Notes: generated by a model not told the origin, from the letters alone. A DNA stretch of 64,000 nt from Lepas anatifera (GCA_034440635.1 JAOTON010001615.1:753501-817500); one strand, 5' to 3'. Positions 1 through 10,637 are shown, counted from the first letter of the stretch. Program-made: numbers and translations.

Positions 1-673
1 CGGTCAGACCCAGAAATGGAACCTTCAACACCCCCAGAATTCTAGAGAGGTATCTCATGTCCGCCCCCTGTTGTAACGTACCTCGATTCTTATGGTACGC
101 AAGTTGAAATTCCGATGGAATGCCCGCCTCATGTAAGTCTTCACTCAGCCTCGCAACCAGGATCTTTTCAAAAATCTTGCACAGAATGGTAAGCACAGAT
201 ATGTCCCTATAGCTATCCCTGGCCAAAGGGTCACTCCCATGACCTTTGAAGATCGGGCTGATCAGACTGTATTTAAAGCTCTCTGGTATACTGGCAGTTT
301 CCAAGATGCTCTGCAAGCACTCAGCTATTTTAAGACTTGCTGTCCCCTCTGCCTCTATTAGGTGCTCAGGAGTTACCCCGTCCATGCCTGACGCCTTGTT
401 CCGCTTCAGGGATCGAAGCAAGTCTGAGACCTACTCATTTATCTCTTGGACAGGTTGAAGATGTGAAAATCTTGTCTCATAGCCGTCACACACCATGCCT
501 GCTTTTCCCTCTACAACTTCTTCCCAGCTTAAATTGAAGTCAGCATCATGCAGAGGGCGCCCTGTTTCAACAAAGTGAATCAGAAAAGCTTCCGCTATCT
601 CCAGAGGGTCACAGATTTCACGTCCGTCTACGCACATTCGCTCAATGGCTCTGGCAGACCTTCTTCTGCACAT
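1..673 (-). pseudogene. LINE-A reverse transcriptase fragment (N-terminal RT half)
   Basis: Read on the minus strand, 673 down to 1 encodes the linker and first half of a non-LTR retrotransposon RT. Visible signatures are NKASGMDGVTPEHLIEAEG (RT entry), FKYSLISPIFKGHG, and SYRDISVLTILCKIFEKIL followed by EFQLAYHKNRGTLQ. An in-frame TAG after QEINE (near 431) breaks the frame, so it is not functional. The reading continues beyond the window start, so the YxDD part is not visible. The rest of the same element lies at 4950-6240; LINE B (675-4943) was inserted between them. The clade is CR1/L2-like by look only. Confidence 0.8.
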
Positions 674-840
674 ACCTTACCTTACCTTACCTAGGGATTT
701 CGGAATATGGAGGCCAATGATGACCTGCTGGCTCCGTTCTCTCACGAGCTCCATTAGGGGAAGTCTTTACTCGGTCGTTCACAGGTTTAGCACCTGAGTG
801 TAGTCAATGAGCAGTTTGCTCAAACCATGGTACTCCTAGG

Positions 841-3675
841 TTAGTCCGGAGTGTCATACATTAGGTGGGTCCAGAAATTGTCTAGTCTGGCCTTAAACTG
901 GTTGAGCGAGGGAGCTCCCACCACAAATGATGATGGAGAGTTCCAGCTATTTACGATGCGAACTCCAAAACAGGCTCGTCTAGTTCTTGTGAATGCACTT
1001 GGCTTCAGCAACTTCCACGGGTGACCGCGGGTGTGAGAGGACAAGTCCAGGCAAAAGAACAGGTCAGGGTCCTGATCGATGGCTCCATGAAGAAGTTGGT
1101 AAACACGTACCATGTCACCACGGCGTCGCCTATAATACAAAGATGGTAGTTTAAGTTCCCGCAGCCTGTCCTTGTAGGGTAGTCCTCGAAGTGAGCGCAC
1201 CATGCGAGTTGCCCGACGTTGCACTCTTTCGACTAACCTCTCATCCGCTCGATTGAATGGTCCCCAGGAGGAGTTCCCGTATTCGAGTAGAGGACGAACA
1301 AGTGTTGTATAAAGTATGGGCAGGGTGAACTTGTCAATATGGGCGAACGATCTACGAATAACTGCTAGCACACTGGTTGCCTTAGATACTGCAGTAGCTG
1401 CGTGTTCTCTAAATTTGAGATCGCTATCAATTAGCACACCTAGGTCCCTTTCTACTTCTGTTTTCTTCAGAGGGGCACCACACATGGTATAGTTGTGTAG
1501 ATTGTTATGAGCACCAATGTGGAGGACAACACACTTATTCACATTGAAGGGCAACTGCCACTCTGTGGACCACTTCTGGACTCTGTCGATGTCGGCTTGA
1601 AGAGTGTTTACTCTGATAACATTGTTTGCTCTATTGTATATCTTTGTGTCATCAGCAAAGATTTTTACATTGGACTGAACTATGCTGGGCAAGTCATTTA
1701 TGAAGATGAGGAACAGCAATGGTCCCAGGACCGAGCCCTGCGGGACCCCACTAGAAACAGTGGTCCAGGAAGAGAAAGTGCCTTCAATGCAGACCCGTTG
1801 AGATCGACCAGACAAAAAGGCCCTCACCCAGCACAGGAGTTTACCACGAATCCCATATGCTGCCAGTTTAGTTAGAAGCCGCTGGTGGGGAACACTGTCA
1901 AATGCCTTCTGAAAGTCCAGATACATGGAATCAACTGGATGGTTCGTCTCAAGACATGAAGTCCAGTCCTCAAGAACCTCGAGCAGCTGCGTATCACAAG
2001 ACCGTTTGGGGCGGAAACCATGCTGAGCCTTGGATAACAGCTGGAACCGATCAAGGTGTTGTAATATGCTATCTTTAACAATGGACTCCAGCACTTTACA
2101 GATAATCGAAGTAAGGCTAACTGGCCGGTAATTGGTGGGAACTTGCTTGCTGCCTTTTTTGTGTATGGGAACTATGTTGCCCAGTGTCCATTCTCTAGGA
2201 ATGGTCCCCTCGTCTAGAGATTTCCTGAACAAAAGACACAGAGGAAGACACAAGGAGTCAGCTCCATCATGCAGGACTCGAGGATGGACAAGATCTGGAC
2301 CCGGCGAGCTGGAAAGCTTCAGGTGGCGGAGTTTAGAATGGACTAGTTGGACAGAGATGTGAATGTTGTCTAGGAACTGACCATTACTTAGATCATCAAA
2401 AGGAGGAATGGAGTACACATCTTCAACTGTAAAAACACTAGCAAAGAAGGCATTCAGAAGAGACGCTTTCTCCAGTTCATCGGTCGCCATTGAACCTTCT
2501 GGTGTTTGCAGATCATCAATCCTCGACTTGGTCTTCAGCCTTGAGGCAGCATAACTCCAAAAAACCTTGGGGTTCGATTTGAGATTAGCGGCCAGGTTTC
2601 GTTCATAGTTTCGGTGGAGACGGCGGGTTAGGGTCCTCAGCTTACTTTGACAGATGGATAGTCTTGCGAAGTCGATGATATCTCCACTGTTGCAGTAGAC
2701 TTTAAACAGTTCGTTCTTCCTTTGCTTCAAGTTGAGAGCTTCGCTTGTCATGTACTTGTTTTTCCGGTTATTCCTCATTCGTGTCTTAGGAATGCTAGTG
2801 TCAATTGCTTGGTACAGATGGTTCATGAAGAAATTGTAGGCCTCTTTCATACTCCACAAGGTCAAAATACTCCAGTCTTGATCAGTTATTATCTGGTTGA
2901 AAAGCTGGAAGTTGGCGCGGGAAAAGTTAAGCTTTAAGGACCTTGCATCTTTATGCAATGTGTAGCACTGTAGAGTGAAACGAAGAATAAGGTGATCACT
3001 TTTCCCTAGACTCGGGAGATGTTGAAGGTTTTTGACCATACCTTCCTCATTAGAGAAAATCAAATCGAGGGTGTTTGCTGTCTGACCACCTCGAAGTCTT
3101 GTAGGATGGTAAACATGCTGAAAAAGAAAAAACTTGTGCATGATATCAAGCAGATGATGAGACGGATGACCAGCGGAAGCAGTTGAAAACCTGTGAACCC
3201 AATCTATATCAGGAAAATTAAAGTCACCTATAACTAGGAAATGAGATGCATGTTGGGAGAGGGCTTCACTTAGGAGCCTCGAAAAATCCTCCATGGATTT
3301 GTGGCCATCGCCTGCTGGACTGCGGTAGATGCCACCGATGAGAAGGCAATCATGTCTGAGTAGTGGAATCCTAACAAAAAGGTGCTCCCTAAAGGAGGCT
3401 CCAGGAAAAGGCAGTAGTGAAGATTTCACTGTGTTCTTAACATACAATGAGATGCCACGTTCACCACTGGGACCCAGGTTGGGAAGATTGGGATTGAAAC
3501 TGGTGTAAAGGATGTAGTTTGGAATATTTAGGAGGGCTGGGTGGATGGGTAAACGTTGTGCCTTAGGGATTACTTCGGTTAGGATAATGATGTCAGGCTC
3601 ATCTCCAGCTATCAACATAAGCATGTCCTCTTTCTTGTTTAGGAATTGGTCACAGTTAGTGTACAATACTTGCAA
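841..3675 (-). CDS. LINE B ORF2: apurinic-type endonuclease plus reverse transcriptase
   Basis: 944 codons without interruption. The endonuclease occupies about residues 1-230: TNCDQ at the start, LTEV, GDFNFPDIDW and the terminal SDH are its metal- and DNA-contact motifs. The RT follows: SSSPGPDLVHPRVL, NYRPVSLTSIICKVLE, AQHGFRPKRSCDTQLLE, YLDFQKAFDSVPHQRLL, SGVPQGSVLGPLLFLIFIND and the catalytic FADD at residues 673-676 (forward 1648-1659). A C-terminal thumb region (LKLPSLYYRRRRGDMVRVY) ends it. The enzyme would nick target DNA and copy the element RNA there. The first codon of the listed interval is TTG; the frame actually stays open back to the ORF1 stop (27 bases), and no ATG lies near the start, so expression by reinitiation, IRES or stop readthrough is implied. 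Confidence 0.92.
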   Translation of the reverse strand: MQVLYTNCDQFLNKKEDMLMLIAGDEPDIIILTEVIPKAQRLPIHPALLNIPNYILYTSFNPNLPNLGPSGERGISLYVKNTVKSSLLPFPGASFREHLFVRIPLLRHDCLLIGGIYRSPAGDGHKSMEDFSRLLSEALSQHASHFLVIGDFNFPDIDWVHRFSTASAGHPSHHLLDIMHKFFLFQHVYHPTRLRGGQTANTLDLIFSNEEGMVKNLQHLPSLGKSDHLILRFTLQCYTLHKDARSLKLNFSRANFQLFNQIITDQDWSILTLWSMKEAYNFFMNHLYQAIDTSIPKTRMRNNRKNKYMTSEALNLKQRKNELFKVYCNSGDIIDFARLSICQSKLRTLTRRLHRNYERNLAANLKSNPKVFWSYAASRLKTKSRIDDLQTPEGSMATDELEKASLLNAFFASVFTVEDVYSIPPFDDLSNGQFLDNIHISVQLVHSKLRHLKLSSSPGPDLVHPRVLHDGADSLCLPLCLLFRKSLDEGTIPREWTLGNIVPIHKKGSKQVPTNYRPVSLTSIICKVLESIVKDSILQHLDRFQLLSKAQHGFRPKRSCDTQLLEVLEDWTSCLETNHPVDSMYLDFQKAFDSVPHQRLLTKLAAYGIRGKLLCWVRAFLSGRSQRVCIEGTFSSWTTVSSGVPQGSVLGPLLFLIFINDLPSIVQSNVKIFADDTKIYNRANNVIRVNTLQADIDRVQKWSTEWQLPFNVNKCVVLHIGAHNNLHNYTMCGAPLKKTEVERDLGVLIDSDLKFREHAATAVSKATSVLAVIRRSFAHIDKFTLPILYTTLVRPLLEYGNSSWGPFNRADERLVERVQRRATRMVRSLRGLPYKDRLRELKLPSLYYRRRRGDMVRVYQLLHGAIDQDPDLFFCLDLSSHTRGHPWKLLKPSAFTRTRRACFGVRIVNSWNSPSSFVVGAPSLNQFKARLDNFWTHLMYDTPD

Positions 3676-3699
3676 GTCCTTTGTGTTCTGGTCGGAGGC

Positions 3700-3705
3700 T
3701 AGTCA
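3700..3705 (-). promoter_or_regulatory. Candidate stop-codon readthrough site (TGA CTA G) between ORF1 and ORF2
   Basis: On the minus strand ORF1 ends TGA (3703-3705), followed directly by CTA (3700-3702) and G. Nine sense codons then lead in the same frame into ORF2. UGA-CUAG is the strongest known eukaryotic leaky-stop context (seen in alphaviruses and several metazoan readthrough genes). The coincidence of in-frame overlap, absent ATG and this context supports translation of ORF2 as an ORF1-ORF2 fusion. Function is inference. Confidence 0.55.
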
Positions 3706-4947
3706 ACGCTGTTGAGGCACAGGCGGAGACTCAGGCCACAATGATGATTGTGAACCAGTTGTTTGTCTGATTTCCTGAGCTTGGGGTTGGGGATGGGCCT
3801 CCACTGGAGCAATATCTACCCCTTCAGCCTCAGCCGCAGTGTTAGGGGTACTAGCACTACCCAATGGCATTGCCGGGGGCTGACTTGCTGAGGTGTTAGC
3901 TCTTCCACCACGATTTGTCACTTGGCTGGACTGAACAATCTTTCCACGTCTGATATAGATGTTAGTCTCACCAGCTTCCCTGCGTCTCCAGAGTTCTTCT
4001 CTAAGCTTTTTTTGCTCTTGACGTTCTTTGAACGTCAAGTCTGGGGTGATAAACACCCGCCCCCACTTCCTGACTGACTTCAGCTGCGAGGCCATCCTCA
4101 GAATATCATGTTTTGCATCCTCGTTCTCCAGGGTGATTATCAAAAGGCGGTCCTTGCCAGGGATGGACTTACCAGCCCGGAATGACTTGGTGGCCCTCAC
4201 ATTTATCTTCAATGTGTCCCTGATCATGGTGGTAAATAGCATTATGTCTGCCTGAGATCTATCCAGGGCAGTTTCGCCCTGTTGTTCTGAGAAGTTGTGT
4301 ACTACCAGGTTACGAGTACGCTTACTTCTATCAAGGAAGTCATCAAACACTTTAGACACTGTCTGGGCTTCCTTCATGCCAAATGGTGCCTTGCTGTTGG
4401 GGTGGGGCAAGACTGACAGCTTGTCTTTGACCTCTCCCACCATCTTGTCACAAGTCTTTTTCACTGCATCTGAATAAAGTAGCCTTTGACTTTGATTCTC
4501 ACTGAGGACTCGTTTCATCATAGTTGCCTGTTCAACTGCCATGCCTTCCTGTTCCCTCATGGAGCAGGTGACAAGCTGCAGGTTTTTGTGGATCAGACTC
4601 AGCTTTGCAGCTTGCTCTTCGACAGCAGCAGAAAGATGATCAATCTTGTGATCCAAGTGCGCAATGTGGTCACTGTGGGGTGAGATGCTAGACAAAGTGA
4701 TGGCAGGACAAAGAGCATCAAGAGATGTGTCAGGCAAAGTCTGAACAGACGCCTCAGAACGACTCCGAGGATCACCCCTCATGCTGTGGTCGGACCTCGA
4801 GGGCTGGTCCAATATTGGAGTGTCAGTCAAAAATACAGCCTGAACCCCGACACTGCAATGAGAGGGGGTTGACCCTGATCTTTGGTGAGCTACCTTACAG
4901 AATGAGCATACAAATGACTCTGATGTAACTGGCAGATAGCTTAGCAC
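3703..4947 (-). CDS. LINE B ORF1 (nucleic-acid-binding chaperone-like protein)
   Basis: 414 codons, open from the insertion junction (first codon GTG, no good ATG), so the N terminus is probably missing. A CxxC fragment (FVCSFCKVAH) near the start may be the remnant of a zinc finger. A coiled-coil-like stretch around residues 100-140 (HLDHKIDHLSAAVEEQAAKL) precedes an L1-ORF1-like domain (TRNLVVHNFSEQQG, then VFITPDLTFKERQEQKKLRE and RRREAGETNIYIRRGKIV), which in relatives packages the element RNA. The C-terminal ~70 residues are Pro/Gln/Ser rich. It ends with TGA at 3703-3705 followed by CTAG, in the same frame as ORF2. Confidence 0.8.
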   Translation of the reverse strand: MLSYLPVTSESFVCSFCKVAHQRSGSTPSHCSVGVQAVFLTDTPILDQPSRSDHSMRGDPRSRSEASVQTLPDTSLDALCPAITLSSISPHSDHIAHLDHKIDHLSAAVEEQAAKLSLIHKNLQLVTCSMREQEGMAVEQATMMKRVLSENQSQRLLYSDAVKKTCDKMVGEVKDKLSVLPHPNSKAPFGMKEAQTVSKVFDDFLDRSKRTRNLVVHNFSEQQGETALDRSQADIMLFTTMIRDTLKINVRATKSFRAGKSIPGKDRLLIITLENEDAKHDILRMASQLKSVRKWGRVFITPDLTFKERQEQKKLREELWRRREAGETNIYIRRGKIVQSSQVTNRGGRANTSASQPPAMPLGSASTPNTAAEAEGVDIAPVEAHPQPQAQEIRQTTGSQSSLWPESPPVPQQR

Positions 4948-4949
4948 AT

Positions 4950-6240
4950 TCCCTCTCTAGTCTCATATCCTCGGATACCCGCCGCTGCAGTCTCTGGTCT
5001 CATTGCTGATCTCGATATTCCCTCTTCCGTAATCGGAAAATTTTCTCTTCCCTCTCCTTGTCCTCACTTCACGCGGCTTTCCAGGCTAGCTTCGCTGCAA
5101 TGCATGCCTGGCACAGTTCTGTGAGTAGCGGATCCCACCATCGACTTGCCTTATTTAATCGTCCTCCGTTTGGGAGCATGGTCGCTGCCTTTTTCAGTGC
5201 CTCAGCTACTTCCTCAATGCTGCCAATCTCATACATTTGGTTTCGAATGCTGAACCGGTAGTTCCTGATAGCCCCGCTCCTCTTGGCCTTCTCCCAATCA
5301 ATCCTGGTATTATGCCTGCAACTTTGCCTCTGCTGGGCTGAGACTGCTAGGCTGATCAAAACAGGTTCATGATCGGACGCATTCAGGGCACTCCTGTCTA
5401 GCATGGTGTAGTCCTCCACAAGCGAGGCATGTTCCTTGTCAACAAGTATATAATCTTAAGAGTGACACTGGGGTAGTTTCTGACCTGTAGGAGTATTTAC
5501 CCTCTAGAGTATTTACCAGTACCACAATATCAAATTCTGACATAATCTTAGCAACATACTTCTTGTTGTGATGTACCTCCCGTTGGAGGTCAACATTAAG
5601 CTCTCCTGCCCCAGTGTGCAAAGTATGGCATTTTTGACGAGATCTCGTCGGTGCGAGTGCCCTTGAAGACACGACCAAGTGGTGCAAATTTTATCAACCT
5701 GGTGCGAATTTGCCAGGTTAGTGACACTTAAACTAAACAAATAATGACTGAATGACTATTAAGACACAGGAGAGGGCCTTATAAAAAGTCCTTAGCGAAC
5801 TGACCAATGATTGAGGTAGCATTGCATTGTAGGGGTAGGAATGGGTGCATTTTTTCCCTGGTATGTGGCAGATTGGTGTGAATTTTTGGAGGCTAGTGGT
5901 GCGAGAATTTTAGATGGCTGGTGCGATTCGTCTAGCCTACTGCCATACTTTGCAGACTGGCTCCTGCCACAATGATCATTCTTCTTGTCCCATGCTCCCT
6001 CATAGCGACGCAGATCAGGTCGATGGTTTCCTGAAATTCTATGACCTTGTCCACCTGCGCCCCGGTTGGCATATACATACCTATTAGAAGTATTTCTAGC
6101 GCTTCCCTTTATGATCGTAGTTATTACCCTCACAATCTCTTTCTGACCTACCAGGGCCACGCTCAGCTTGTTACGGACCAAAATTGCCACCCCTCCATGA
6201 CCTTTACCCCCTGTATGGTCAGAAATAAACACAATTATCT
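4950..6240 (-). pseudogene. LINE-A endonuclease and linker fragment
   Basis: The 5' part of LINE A on the minus strand. KGHGGVAILVRNKLS near 6200 and the block around DHEPVLISLA (about 5365) are endonuclease signatures; the linker continues to about 4950 (WKAA, stop, then SEDKEREEKIFRLRKREYR), with in-frame stops and frameshifts. The core is broken by a MITE at 5611-5960; removing it and one target copy restores IIVAGELNVDL, the position of the usual GDxN motif. Non-functional. Confidence 0.75.
5611..5960. mobile_element. hAT-type MITE inside the LINE-A endonuclease
   Basis: A 350-bp element with 20-bp terminal inverted repeats (CCAGTSTGCAAAGTATGGCA) and a perfect 8-bp target duplication ctcctgcc at 5603-5610 and 5961-5968. 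The 8-bp duplication is typical of hAT elements. No coding capacity is seen. Confidence 0.85.
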
Positions 6241-6419
6241 ACAACAAAACAAGTATCCACCCTCTCCAAAAACAAAAGCCCACGCACCCCTTTCATTATT
6301 CATCACACACGTAAAGAAGAAAGACCACGCCGCCTTCGCCGCCGCTAGAAGGAGAAACCAAAAATATCACAATTTTGACCACCTTGAATCATCTATCATA
6401 TACCTTCAGAATTAAAGGG

Positions 6420-6770
6420 AAGGTGGCACCAGGGGCGCAAGTTTCCATATATTTGGGGGCCTCGAGCCCCCCAATACTAGGAGAAGCCCCCAATGACTCG
6501 ACAAGCTCCCCCAATCCCAGGTTGCGGGCCCCTGCGGACACAGCCGGGCCCCAGTGTTCTACTTGGGCTAGCTTTGGCTGAGGCCAGGCTCCCTGGCATG
6601 CAAGCGGGTCCCCTGTGGGCCACCCTCAACCTCGGTGTCCGCAACCGGGCCCCTAATGATATTTTTCAGGCCCACTTTGACTGCAGCCGGGTCCCTAATT
6701 CCGGCAGTCTCGGGCCTCCTGTCATCCAACCGGGCCCTCTGTGCAGGGGTCTAAAAAAACACTGATCTGC
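6420..6770. repeat. GC-rich degenerate repeats
   Basis: Loose repetition of CCGGGCCCC-like words separated by 15-40 bases. No gene is recognisable here; it resembles the longer degenerate arrays further right. Confidence 0.35.
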
Positions 6771-7065
6771 TGATGTCATCAGCGACCACCGAAAGCCAAT
6801 TTCTACGGACTTCTGAGACCAATTTCTTAATTCAACAAGATAGAAAATTGGGGAAACAGTACCACGATTGACGATAGGTACCTACAAATACAACTCCCCA
6901 AGTAAAAGTGTGGTTTTAACATATTTGGTAACGGTATTCCCTTTTTTGGTACTTTGCAGTGCGCACTTCAAGTACCTAACTCTGGTACATTCTTGCGCTG
7001 GCTGGTAGCTGTTCTTCATCCCTGTGAATATTCGTCTAGCCTCCCAAAAAGTCGCCGGTATTTAA

Positions 7066-7318
7066 TTCGACCACGGCTTAAATCGCCCACAGTCAAAATC
7101 GCCCACACCAAAATCGCCCACGGCTTAAATCGCCCACATATTATTTTGCCCACAGTTCAAATAGGCCACAAAATGCCCTGTTACGAAGAGATAAATATGA
7201 CCACAGTTGAAATCGCCCACACTTAAAAGCGCCCACAGCTGATGCACAACATCCACCCGAATGAACAAACCGCCCACAGATTAAACTACCCACAAATGAA
7301 ATCAGCCACAGTTCTTGC
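7066..7318. repeat. Degenerate tandem repeat, ~16-bp unit
   Basis: About a dozen imperfect copies of aaatcgcccacag with short A/T-rich spacers. The short open frames crossing it are by-products of the repetition. From 7319 to 8025 no gene is visible; a GGGGGCACGTGCCCCC palindrome sits at about 7755-7772. Confidence 0.6.
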
Positions 7319-8025
7319 GACGTCTCTTGTAACCTTTGGTATACAACTGTGCCGCTAGATGACCAAAAAGTCTACGGAGTGCACTGAGGGATAGGAAGTT
7401 AACAGGGTGGCCAAGCTGAAATTAATTTTCCTTCACCCTGTAACCGAATTTTGACTGAATGTAACTGACGAACTGAATCCACCGCCGCTCAGGGGCGGAT
7501 CTAGCCGGAAAGTTTAGGGGCAAGGATTCCGGCACTTATTGTGGAGACAATTCTTACCATTGAAAACAGTTTGCACTCCTGTATGGAGAGCGGCGCTAGC
7601 GACATCAATATTGATTGTATTGTGATATGGATAGATATCAATATTTACAAAAAAAGTATGCATAGGTTTCTTGGAGCCATACATAAAACCTTTATTCGAG
7701 GAGATAATAATTCCGGGCATATCGACCAGAGGCGCAGCCAGGGGGGTGGGCACAGGGGGCACGTGCCCCCATCGGTGCCGGGGTGCCCTTTTATCGCTAG
7801 GCTGTGTACCCCTTTTGGGCCGTGCCGCTTGAAATTTAGTGCCCTACGCCGTTGAACCTTGATGCAACTAGATGGCATTTAGCTATAAAAGCTATTGTTT
7901 GACAGTTTAATGCCTTTTTTGGTCAGCTAGGGTATTCTGTCGCCTTTCCAAGCACCCAGGAAGAGTATGGGTACGTAATTCGTTTCCAGCTATTGCCTCA
8001 TCGTCGCTCTTAATCGTACGGGCGG

Positions 8026-8660
8026 AGATAATCTGGTGCCCCTTGAGCTCATCTGGTGCCCACTGAGCTAGTTTTGGCCCTTTGAGCTGATCACGTGCCC
8101 TTTAAGCTAATCTGGTGCCCCTGAGTCAATCTGGTGCCCACTGAGCAAATTATTGTGCCTCTTGAACCTATATATATATTTTGCTCTCTGAGCTAGTCTG
8201 ATGCCTCCGAGCTTGCCTGGTGCTCTATTAACTGTTTAAGTGCCCTTCAAACTGATCTGGCCTCCTGAACTAATCTCATGCTTCCCGGAGTTGATCTACT
8301 GTCCCCCGAGCCAATATGGTACCTCTTGAGCTGATCAGGTGCCTCCTGGGCTGGTTATTGATGTCTCCTTAGATGATCTGGTGCACCCTGAGTTGACCTT
8401 GTGTTCCCTGAACTGATATATGCCCCTGCTCTAATCTGGGGACTAAAAGCTGATCTAGGCCCCCTGACTGATCGACCTGGTGCCCCCTGAGCAGATATGT
8501 TGCCCCCTTAGCTAAAATAATGCCCCCTGAGTCGATCTGGTGCCTCCTGAGCCATCATTGAGCCTCCTAAGCCCATTTTATGCCCTCTGAGCTAGCATGG
8601 CGCCCCTTGAGCTAGTTTGGTGTCCCCTAAGCCAATCTGGTGCCTTTTTTTAGCTGATCT
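8026..8660. repeat. Degenerate tandem array, ~21-bp unit (left part)
   Basis: Roughly 30 imperfect copies of tgagctgatctggtgcccc. The array is interrupted at 8661 by the Gypsy element and resumes at 11114, so the two parts were one array before that insertion. Confidence 0.7.
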
Positions 8661-8664
8661 GGGC

Positions 8665-8998
8665 TGTAGGGCACGTTTGATTAGTCCTTCAGCCACTACA
8701 GCTTCGCTTCCCAGGCTGATAAATACGGATTGACAGAGACGACGCTATATTTTCGACAGAGGCACCGGATAACAGAAAGAGAGTAGTGAAACGGGTGATG
8801 GACGCCGAGAGATAGAGATGTAACAATAATATCAAACAACTGAGAGAGCGATAACAAATAACAACGTTGTTAAATTTGAATGTACGAATTTAAATGTTGA
8901 AAGGCGAAAACACATAGAAAGGTAGAACACTGTGTCGTTACCAGTCGTGGTTTTCATTGTTTCTCAGGCACGCAGGCCGCGCCATTTCCTCGCAATGC
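8665..8998 (-). repeat. Gypsy 3' LTR, truncated (334 bp)
   Basis: Matches 10660-10993 nearly perfectly in the same orientation, then breaks at 8998 into the inverted internal segment. The first ~120 bp of the LTR are lost. Confidence 0.85.
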
Positions 8999-9002
8999 CC
9001 GC

Positions 9003-10190
9003 AGAGCACTGGAAGCTCTGCTGCGGAACCAACAGCTGGGAGACCAGAAGCCCTCCCAGCTCCTCCGCAGCATGAGGGGCAACCTGGGGGCTGCTGGTGA
9101 CGGACCAGCTGACAGTGGACTGCTGAAGACGCTCTTCTTGCAGAGGTTGCCATCCATGGCCAGGGCAGCTCTTGCCCTGCTGCCAGAAGATACCAGCCTT
9201 GACGATTTGGCCTCAGCCGCAGACAGGTTCTTGGAGGCATCTGGCTCTGCAACACAGGTGGCCTCCATCTCAGGTCCCACTTCTGAAGCTGCACCGGCAC
9301 CAACACCTGCACCAGCTGAAGCAGCCACAGCCAGTCAGGAGCCTGAGCTGCGTAGCTTGATCGCTTCCCTAACTGCTAGCATTCAGCGGTTGGAGGCCTC
9401 CATCCAGCATGGAGGCCATTGGCGCAGTAGGGCTAGCAGCCGCAGGAGGTCGCAGTCCAGGGAGCTCAGCCACACTCTAGCGCTCCAAGTGAAGAGGAGC
9501 TGTGCTATTACCACGCGAGGTTTGGCGCCAGGGCCCGCCAGTGCCGTCAGCCATGCACATGGTCGGGAAATGCCCAGGCCTGAGGTCGATCTCGCCTGCA
9601 GCCTCAGGCCCTAAACAGCTGGCGCAGCTGCTGTTTGTGGATGTGGGCAGCCTCAGACTGCTCATCGATACAGGGGCACAGGTCAGTGTCCTGCCACCAA
9701 CAGCACTCCCAGACTGCGCCAGCATTTCAGCCGAAGACGCCCCCGACTGGAAGCTGCGAATGGAACATCAATCTCAGTGTCTGGGTACTTCACCATGGAT
9801 GTGAAGATGGGGGACAGCGTCTTTCCATGGCGGTTTTTGGTGGCTGACGTTGCCATGCCTATCATTGGGGCAGACTTCCTGGCGCACCATCAGTTGACAG
9901 TGGACCTGGCGCATCAGCTACTTCGGACAGCCAGTGGCACAGTGTGCGCCCGAGGCACCCCGGCAAGGGTCGCCTCCCTGGGGTTGCGAACCTGCACTGT
10001 GCCACTGTCGCCAGCACCCTGCTGCCAACAGCTGCTGAAAGAGTTCCCAGCAGTCCTTCAGCCACCTGCTGCTGGACTGCCACCAGTCCGCCACTCTGTC
10101 ACCCACCGGATTGAGACAACTGGACCCCCGAGATTCTCTCGGCCTCGCCGCCTGGCTCCAGACCGCCTCGCTATCGCGAAAAGGGAGTAA
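9003..10190 (+). pseudogene. Gypsy gag C-terminus, protease and RT start, inverted
   Basis: Plus-strand continuation of the gag that starts on the minus strand: LLKTLFLQRLPSMARAAL, a Cys/His block (CYYHARFGARARQCRQPCTW), then retropepsin LLIDTGAQVSVLPP with the catalytic DTG near 9667, FLVADVAMPIIGADFLAHH, and HRIETTGPPRFSRPRRLAPD at the RT entrance. Frame changes occur near 9480, 9590 and 9780; one may be the natural gag-pol shift. The reading stops abruptly at 10190. Confidence 0.8.
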
Positions 10191-10191
10191 G

Positions 10192-10506
10192 GGCAATAAA
10201 TGATGGCACTGGTGACGTCACCACATCCCGTACTTGGGTTATTATATCCATGGGCAGGTTGGAGACAAGCACCTGAAATTTTGCAGCATCATCCCCTACC
10301 CCAGCTGCATCAAATGCGCACTGCACTTGCAGTAGCCACAGTTCCGGCTCTTCAGCACAGAACGCTGGCAGCCTTAAAGTTGCTGTTGGGGGCTTCCTCA
10401 CTGCAGTCTCGCCAGCAGAAGAGGCACCAATAATATTTTCCACCGATGCGGTATCCTGAAGTGCTGTTCCCAGCGGTTGGCGAGCGGCGTCAGTAGAAAG
10501 GCTCAT
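10192..10506 (-). pseudogene. Gypsy gag, N-terminal piece
   Basis: Begins MSLSTDAARQ at 10506. LPAFCAEEPELWLLQVQCAF and GDDAAKFQVLVSNLPMDI are the classic gag capsid start of mag-like Gypsy elements. It ends at the inversion breakpoint near 10191, where the sequence turns into the opposite-strand RT start. Reading past the breakpoint (down to 10171) is not gag. Confidence 0.8.
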
Positions 10507-10637
10507 TATTCCACTCAGTTAGGTATCACTGAACTGCTTTGAATCGAGAATTCGCGCGCTGCGTCGGGTTCGCCACAGGTAATAAGAGCTTAACCGCGTG
10601 TTATGGAGCTAAGAAGAGCAAGTTACCAAAACCTGGG

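Larger units (their letters stand above)
675..4943 (-). mobile_element. LINE B, CR1/Jockey-like non-LTR retrotransposon, nearly full length
   Basis: A minus-strand LINE with ORF1 (3703-4947), ORF2 (841-3675), a short 3' UTR and a microsatellite tail of AGGTA units at 675-692 (forward taccttacc...). The 6-bp sequence gcacat flanks it at 669-674 and 4944-4949, a candidate target-site duplication inside LINE A. No upstream UTR remains and ORF1 opens at the junction, so the copy is probably 5' truncated. Both reading frames are open throughout, so this is a recent insertion. Two decayed relatives with the same kind of tail lie at 45.2-48.2 kb and 49.5-51.4 kb. Confidence 0.85.
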
